Source: Nostoc sp. FACHB-973
Lineage (GTDB): Bacteria; Cyanobacteriota; Cyanobacteriia; Cyanobacteriales; Nostocaceae
DNA length: 58,780 nt
Direction of reading: 5' to 3'
NCBI RefSeq assembly: GCF_014698115.1
Contig: NZ_JACJSJ010000049.1
Span: forward strand, 1 to 58,780
The position numbers were made by a program, and so were the translations under genes. The notes under the pieces are model-generated. The model did no database searches. It was given only the letters and a program-made list of their open reading frames with translations, and had not been told where the DNA came from. Positions 54,829 to 58,780 of this stretch are shown here, piece after piece; the first letter of the stretch is position 1; each line of letters begins with the position of its first letter.

Positions 54829-56433
54829 TTAAATCTTAGCAGTCGAATCAACTGAGGTTTGAGACTGACTTACTGAATCTACCTTTGGTGCAAGTCGGAG
54901 ATTTTGTGCTTGTGCAGCGTTATTGACTGTTGCTTGCAAAATTGCAGTATGGGAGATGGAATGGTTAGCCAGTGTAAATAGTGGATTTGACAAAATCCCT
55001 GCAATGGAAGTGGCGATTAAAGTGACAACTAAGCCAACTTGCAAAGGTCTAAATCCAGGCAAATTCCATCGTATTTGGGGATAATTCTTCACTGCGTCTG
55101 ACATTTCATGGGGTTCTTTGACTACCATCATCTTGACTACGCGAATGTAGTAATATATGGAGACGACGCTAGTAACTAAGCCTAGCAAGACTAATCCGTA
55201 AAGACCTGCTTGCCAACCAGCCCAAAACAAGTAAATCTTACCAAAAAAACCAGCTAATGGTGGAATACCGCCCAAGGAAAGCAAGGAGATACTCAACCCC
55301 AGTGTTAGGAGTGGGTCTTTTTGATATAGTCCGGAGTATTCGGCAATCTGGTCGGTTCCTGTCCGCAAGGAGAACAGAATGATGCAGGTAAAGCCGCACA
55401 GGTTCATGAACAGGTAGACCAGGAGGTAAAATATCATACTGGCGTAACCTGCCTGTGTGCTAGCAATTAAGCCGATCATCACAAACCCAGCTTGGGCAAT
55501 GGATGAATAAGCTAGCATCCGTTTCATGCTGGTTTGGGCGAGGGCGACTACGTTACCCAAGATCATGCTGAGAACGGCCAGAGCAGTGAAGACAAACTTC
55601 CACTCTTCTGCAACCAGAGGGAAGGCTGTTGTCAGCAAGCGGATAGCTAGAGCAAATCCAGCTGCTTTGGAACCCACAGATAAAAAGGCGATTACCGGAG
55701 TGGGGGCGCCTTCGTAAACGTCTGGTGTCCACTGGTGGAAGGGTGCGGCAGAGATTTTAAAGCCAATACCTGCGATCGCAAAAACCAGGGCAATCACTAA
55801 ACCTAAAGATTGACCAGCCTTCGCTGTGGCAATGCCATTGGCGATCGCACTTAGTTCAGTTTGTCCACCTGATAATCCATACAGCAATGATACACCGTAC
55901 AAAAATACTGCTGTACTGGAAGCTCCAATTAACAGGTATTTCAACGCTGCTTCGTTGGAGCGGGGGTCACGCTTGGTATAACCTGTTAGCAAGTAAGAGG
56001 AAATACTCAAGGTTTCTAGGGAGATGAAAATCATTACCAACTCGCTAGCCCCGGATAAAAACATTCCTCCAAGGGTAGCTGTCAGCAAAATAGCGATGAA
56101 TTCGGCTAAAGCGGTGCCACTCTGCTCAATGTAGCGAATTGACATCAATATAGTAAAAGCGGCAGACAACGCTATGATACCGCGAAAGACGATACTCAGG
56201 TTGTCACTGTTAAAGCCGCCGCTAAAAGAGATGGGATTGAGAGCATCCCATTGAAAATACAGGGCGACAATGGAAGCCAGTAAACCTGCGATCGCTAGAT
56301 ATCCAATCCAGCGCGAGGATGTACGCCCCAAAATCAAATCAACAATCAAAACCCCCAAGAGGGTGAGAATTACAATCCCCTCTGGTAAAATCGTTCCAGC
56401 ATTTAACTGGGATGCAAGATTAGCAAAATCCAT
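54829..56433 (-). CDS. ndhB: NAD(P)H dehydrogenase (NDH-1) subunit NdhB
   Basis: 534 residues, about fourteen membrane helices. Motifs of the proton-pumping NuoN/NdhB family: ISLETLSISSYLLTGY, Lys in GIGFKISAAPFHQWTPDVYEG, and SLLSLGGIPPLAGFFGK. NdhB is a membrane subunit of cyanobacterial NDH-1 in the thylakoid, used for respiration, cyclic electron flow around photosystem I and carbon dioxide uptake. The start MDFANLASQL is typical. The C-terminal 40 residues are polar and low in complexity. It is a single-gene unit with its own terminator. Confidence 0.97.
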   Translation of the reverse strand: MDFANLASQLNAGTILPEGIVILTLLGVLIVDLILGRTSSRWIGYLAIAGLLASIVALYFQWDALNPISFSGGFNSDNLSIVFRGIIALSAAFTILMSIRYIEQSGTALAEFIAILLTATLGGMFLSGASELVMIFISLETLSISSYLLTGYTKRDPRSNEAALKYLLIGASSTAVFLYGVSLLYGLSGGQTELSAIANGIATAKAGQSLGLVIALVFAIAGIGFKISAAPFHQWTPDVYEGAPTPVIAFLSVGSKAAGFALAIRLLTTAFPLVAEEWKFVFTALAVLSMILGNVVALAQTSMKRMLAYSSIAQAGFVMIGLIASTQAGYASMIFYLLVYLFMNLCGFTCIILFSLRTGTDQIAEYSGLYQKDPLLTLGLSISLLSLGGIPPLAGFFGKIYLFWAGWQAGLYGLVLLGLVTSVVSIYYYIRVVKMMVVKEPHEMSDAVKNYPQIRWNLPGFRPLQVGLVVTLIATSIAGILSNPLFTLANHSISHTAILQATVNNAAQAQNLRLAPKVDSVSQSQTSVDSTAKI

Positions 56434-56801
56434 GAGATGTATAGGTTTTGGGGATTAGACATTAAGGCTAACTCTGTTCATTCTATCTATTGTTCTTTAC
56501 CAAAATTGCATTAAAAAGAAGAATTCAGAATTCAGAATTCAGAATTCAGAATCAGAAAGTGGAGTAATAACTATGGCTACCATCAAATTAAATTATGTTT
56601 AAGTCTAGGATTGGCTCCTTTGCAATCAACATTCATATCTAAAATAAGTAAGCAGCTCAGCTATTTCCTGAACTGCTTATACGGAATTTCGCAGATTTAG
56701 TTATCTACTAACCTGCTTGGGGATAGTTTTTGCTTGGCGTAGGCGTAGCCCGTCGTAGACATCGCTTATGATGCTTTTGTCTTCCTAAATCCTCCCGGAA
56801 T
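56434..56801. other. gene-free stretch between the RRM gene and ndhB
   Basis: Contains the GAATTCA heptamers listed separately and a copy of the word GGCGTAGCCCGTCGTAGACA (56741-56760), which I recall as a dispersed Nostoc repeat. It should also hold the ndhB promoter. No coding frame is convincing. Confidence 0.5.
56521..56553. repeat. STRR array, GAATTCA
   Basis: Four tandem GAATTCA heptamers plus a degenerate fifth, upstream of ndhB. Confidence 0.9.
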
Positions 56802-57113
56802 TTAATAGCCTCGTGAGTATCCGCTATTATTTTTTTGCCAACTACCACCGCCAGAGCGAGTGTCTTTCTCCTCTTTTGGTCTAGCTTTATTAACTTTCAT
56901 TACACGACCCATCCATTCGGCACCATCCAAAGCCTGAATAGCAGCATCTTCTGCAGCTGATGATTCCATTTCGACAAAACCAAAGCCTCGAGCGCGTCCT
57001 GTCTCCCTATCTGTGGGTAATTGAACGCGTTTGACGGCTCCGTACTCGGAAAATACCTTACTAAGGTCGTCTTGTGTGACGCTGTAGGATAGGTTCCCTA
57101 CGTAGATTGACAT
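56802..57113 (-). CDS. RNA-binding protein, RRM with Gly-rich tail (Rbp family)
   Basis: 103 residues: one RRM with RNP2 IYVGNL (3-8) and RNP1 RGFGFVEM (42-49), then a short Gly/Ser tail (about 85-103). This is the cyanobacterial Rbp type, often cold-induced and acting on mRNA stability or localisation. The gene has a leader of about 100 bases that may carry the cold control, but I could not identify a defined element. Single-gene unit. Confidence 0.95.
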   Translation of the reverse strand: MSIYVGNLSYSVTQDDLSKVFSEYGAVKRVQLPTDRETGRARGFGFVEMESSAAEDAAIQALDGAEWMGRVMKVNKARPKEEKDTRSGGGSWQKNNSGYSRGY

Positions 57114-57340
57114 GAAACTCTCCAGAATCCATTGATGCAGAGATGTTCATCGGTCGAGCCCCTTGCAATTATTACTAACAACAAGATTCGTATCGCCGAA
57201 CTTAACTTCTCCAAAATTATCCTACCATAACTTTCGATTTGGCCAAGCCCGAATTCGTGCATTTGTCCTCATGTATGGTACAATGCATCGGTTTTGTCTA
57301 TACTTACTATATTTTTTAGCTTATTGTTGAATTTCATTCA

Positions 57341-58375
57341 TCAGGTTTGCACGCCAAATTCCTCTGGATCTACTCCCCAATTTACCCAGCGGACTGCCTC
57401 ACGTGCTGATTTAATTTCAGGTGGAACTCGCAAGGCGTGAATAAATTGTGTACTTGGGCAAGTCATTTTTAATAAATAAATTGGTTCTTCATCAACATCA
57501 GCTTCAATTTTTAATAGTGTGTATTCAGCCCAAGTATCTAATTCAATAGCTTGTAATTCTTGGCAAATTCGGGCGTAACCAATACCTTGAATTAACACTC
57601 GTCGTAGTTCGGCGTTTTCCTCTGATAAAAGCCATTGAGATTGCCATTGCTGCGGGTGAATTTTACCGTATTTTTCAGGTAAGGTTACACCGTGGTATGA
57701 GTAGAGGCTAAATCCATCAATAAATTCAATGGCGGGTTCACCTTCAGCGTGGAGACGATTTTGATTGTCGAAGCGCAGATGAAGAGGGCGATCGCAGATC
57801 ATACAAACATTATCAAAGGCAAAAATACGACCACAATGCTTGTATATATTCTGTAAAACTTCCCATATTTCTTGATTATAATTGCATTTTAATACATAAA
57901 TACAAAACTCAAAAAGACTATATGGGCGTAGCAAACCGTCTAATCTGATGCTGCCATCTACAAAATACCTTAAGCAATTTATTTTAAGTTCTCTGTCTAG
58001 TAAGACTGCCAACTCAAATTCTATTTGATTAATTCTATTAATATCAATATTTAATCTTCGATTTAACACATATAAAGTGTTGTAACCTAATTGTTTTTTT
58101 AACTGAGCGAATAGTAGGTACTCTATGTCAGAGTAAAGTTTGTCATTACTGTATTTTAGTTGAAGATCAATTTCGAGGCACAAAGATGCATAAGGACTAT
58201 CACAAAAAATTATTGTCGGCTCTGGCTCAGGAATAATAGCATAAGCAGCTTTGACGGCTTCCGCCGCTTTTTCACGATCGATTCGCTCAGTTGAAAGGGC
58301 GATCGCTCTCCACTTGTCCCGATAAACTGGAATCAAAGCCTCTTGCTCAGGTGTTAACTTTTCAATCAGCGACAT
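57341..58375 (-). CDS. DUF6745 domain protein
   Basis: 344 residues from ATG 58375; a start seven codons upstream is possible. The N-terminus has EKLTPEQEALIPVYRDKWRA, the family's usual opening. A helical middle follows, then the characteristic RLHAEGEPAIEFIDGFSLYSYHGV (here about 217-240) and PEKYGKIHPQQW. The C-terminus has WVNWGVDPEEFGVQT. I recall this as DUF6745; no catalytic motif is known. It overlaps the end of the small gene before it by 14 bases, so both are translated from one message and probably act together. Confidence 0.8.
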   Translation of the reverse strand: MSLIEKLTPEQEALIPVYRDKWRAIALSTERIDREKAAEAVKAAYAIIPEPEPTIIFCDSPYASLCLEIDLQLKYSNDKLYSDIEYLLFAQLKKQLGYNTLYVLNRRLNIDINRINQIEFELAVLLDRELKINCLRYFVDGSIRLDGLLRPYSLFEFCIYVLKCNYNQEIWEVLQNIYKHCGRIFAFDNVCMICDRPLHLRFDNQNRLHAEGEPAIEFIDGFSLYSYHGVTLPEKYGKIHPQQWQSQWLLSEENAELRRVLIQGIGYARICQELQAIELDTWAEYTLLKIEADVDEEPIYLLKMTCPSTQFIHALRVPPEIKSAREAVRWVNWGVDPEEFGVQT

Positions 58376-58655
58376 AACGCCAACCTTCAGGCTCATATTC
58401 TCGCTGAATTTTCACCATCCAATCACCTTGGGGAATCGAAATAGCTTTATGCTCCTCATGAGCTAGTAATGCCGACTCGGAAAATACACGTAAATAGAGC
58501 GTGCTATCTTTCTCGTATAATTCTGCCTTGCCTTCAGTAATTCGATGTTTATGACCCGTCACTTCGCCTTCTGCCAAAGTTAAATGAGGTATTTTTTGTC
58601 CTTCAACTTGCTGCACAGGCAGTAAGATAACATCACCTTGACGAATTGGTTGCAT
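58362..58655 (-). CDS. small conserved partner of the DUF6745 protein
   Basis: 97 residues from ATG 58655, preceded by AGGAAAG; a start 11 codons upstream is less likely. The sequence is beta-rich with IRQGDVILLPV, GEVTGHKHRI and QREYEPEGWRYVAD. Two His in VTGHKHR and one in LLAHEEHKAI might bind metal. The gene overlaps the DUF6745 gene. Function unknown; the same pair is, I believe, common in filamentous cyanobacteria. Confidence 0.72.
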   Translation of the reverse strand: MQPIRQGDVILLPVQQVEGQKIPHLTLAEGEVTGHKHRITEGKAELYEKDSTLYLRVFSESALLAHEEHKAISIPQGDWMVKIQREYEPEGWRYVAD

Positions 58656-58740
58656 GGTTTTGCTTTCCTGACATGGGCATAAACCCACGTCGCTTTTGCT
58701 CTCAAGTTTGATTTAATTTTGGCACAAGCTCTTAATAATT

Positions 58741-58763
58741 GGGCATAGGGCATAGGGCATTGG
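58741..58763. repeat. STRR units, GGGCATA
   Basis: Three heptamers GGGCATA, GGGCATA, GGGCATT near the window end. Confidence 0.8.
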
Positions 58764-58780
58764 TTATTCTTTCTCCCCCT

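Noticed and set aside
1..58780. CRISPR array
   Set aside because: The many short repeats are contiguous heptamers or palindromes without unique spacers of constant length.

Overview
The window comes from a filamentous, heterocyst-type cyanobacterium, most likely Nostoc or a close relative. Evidence: photosystem I genes psaA, psaB and the tiny psaX; cyanobacterial NDH-1 subunit ndhB; the nitrate regulators cnaT and ntcB; many GCGATCGC (HIP1) octamers; and heptanucleotide tandem repeats of the STRR type (CCCCAAT, GGGGACT, CATTTGT, GAATTCA and similar) between and even inside genes. No rRNA, tRNA, CRISPR array or intact insertion sequence was seen.

Layout. 0-8 kb: a lipoprotein serpin, an AI-2E-type permease, a small membrane protein with an in-frame STRR block, an LCP cell-envelope protein, then cnaT and ntcB with a perfect NtcA-type site at ntcB. 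8-14 kb: a decayed TIGR03032-type gene followed by a 1,596-residue secreted-type protein with thirteen FG-GAP units in two arrays, cadherin-like domains and RTX repeats. 14-20 kb: a thioredoxin/NHL protein, two HAD phosphatase genes (the first broken by a TAA), glutaminase, and a proline-rich lipoprotein. 20-25.6 kb: psaA-psaB, with a repeat element between them and a strong terminator after them. 25.6-30.7 kb: an accessory stretch with a GmrSD-like DUF262/DUF1524 nuclease, a DUF433/DUF5615 toxin-antitoxin pair, cyanase, a DNA methyltransferase and an XRE regulator. 31-39 kb: an SGNH hydrolase, larE, a GAF-type hybrid kinase, a LivH-type permease, psaX, lipA and a response regulator.

39-54.5 kb is the most distinctive part. 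A 1,949-residue Ser/Thr kinase-AAA-GAF-histidine kinase converges on a terpene synthase/cytochrome P450 pair. Divergent from the terpene synthase is a run of REC-histidine kinase, FIST sensor, histidine kinase, methanogen-output-domain protein and PAS-histidine kinase. The four histidine kinases share one HisKA type and look like paralogues. The arrangement suggests a sesquiterpenoid made and oxidised by two enzymes under, or close to, a dense signalling module. 54.8-58.8 kb: ndhB, a glycine-tailed RRM protein, and a DUF6745 protein with a small partner.

A theme across the window is repeat invasion of coding sequence: heptamer arrays lengthen or end at least six proteins, and a 15-bp word is shared by the psaA-psaB spacer and an insertion in the giant kinase. 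Functions are read from motifs and remembered families; no database search was possible.
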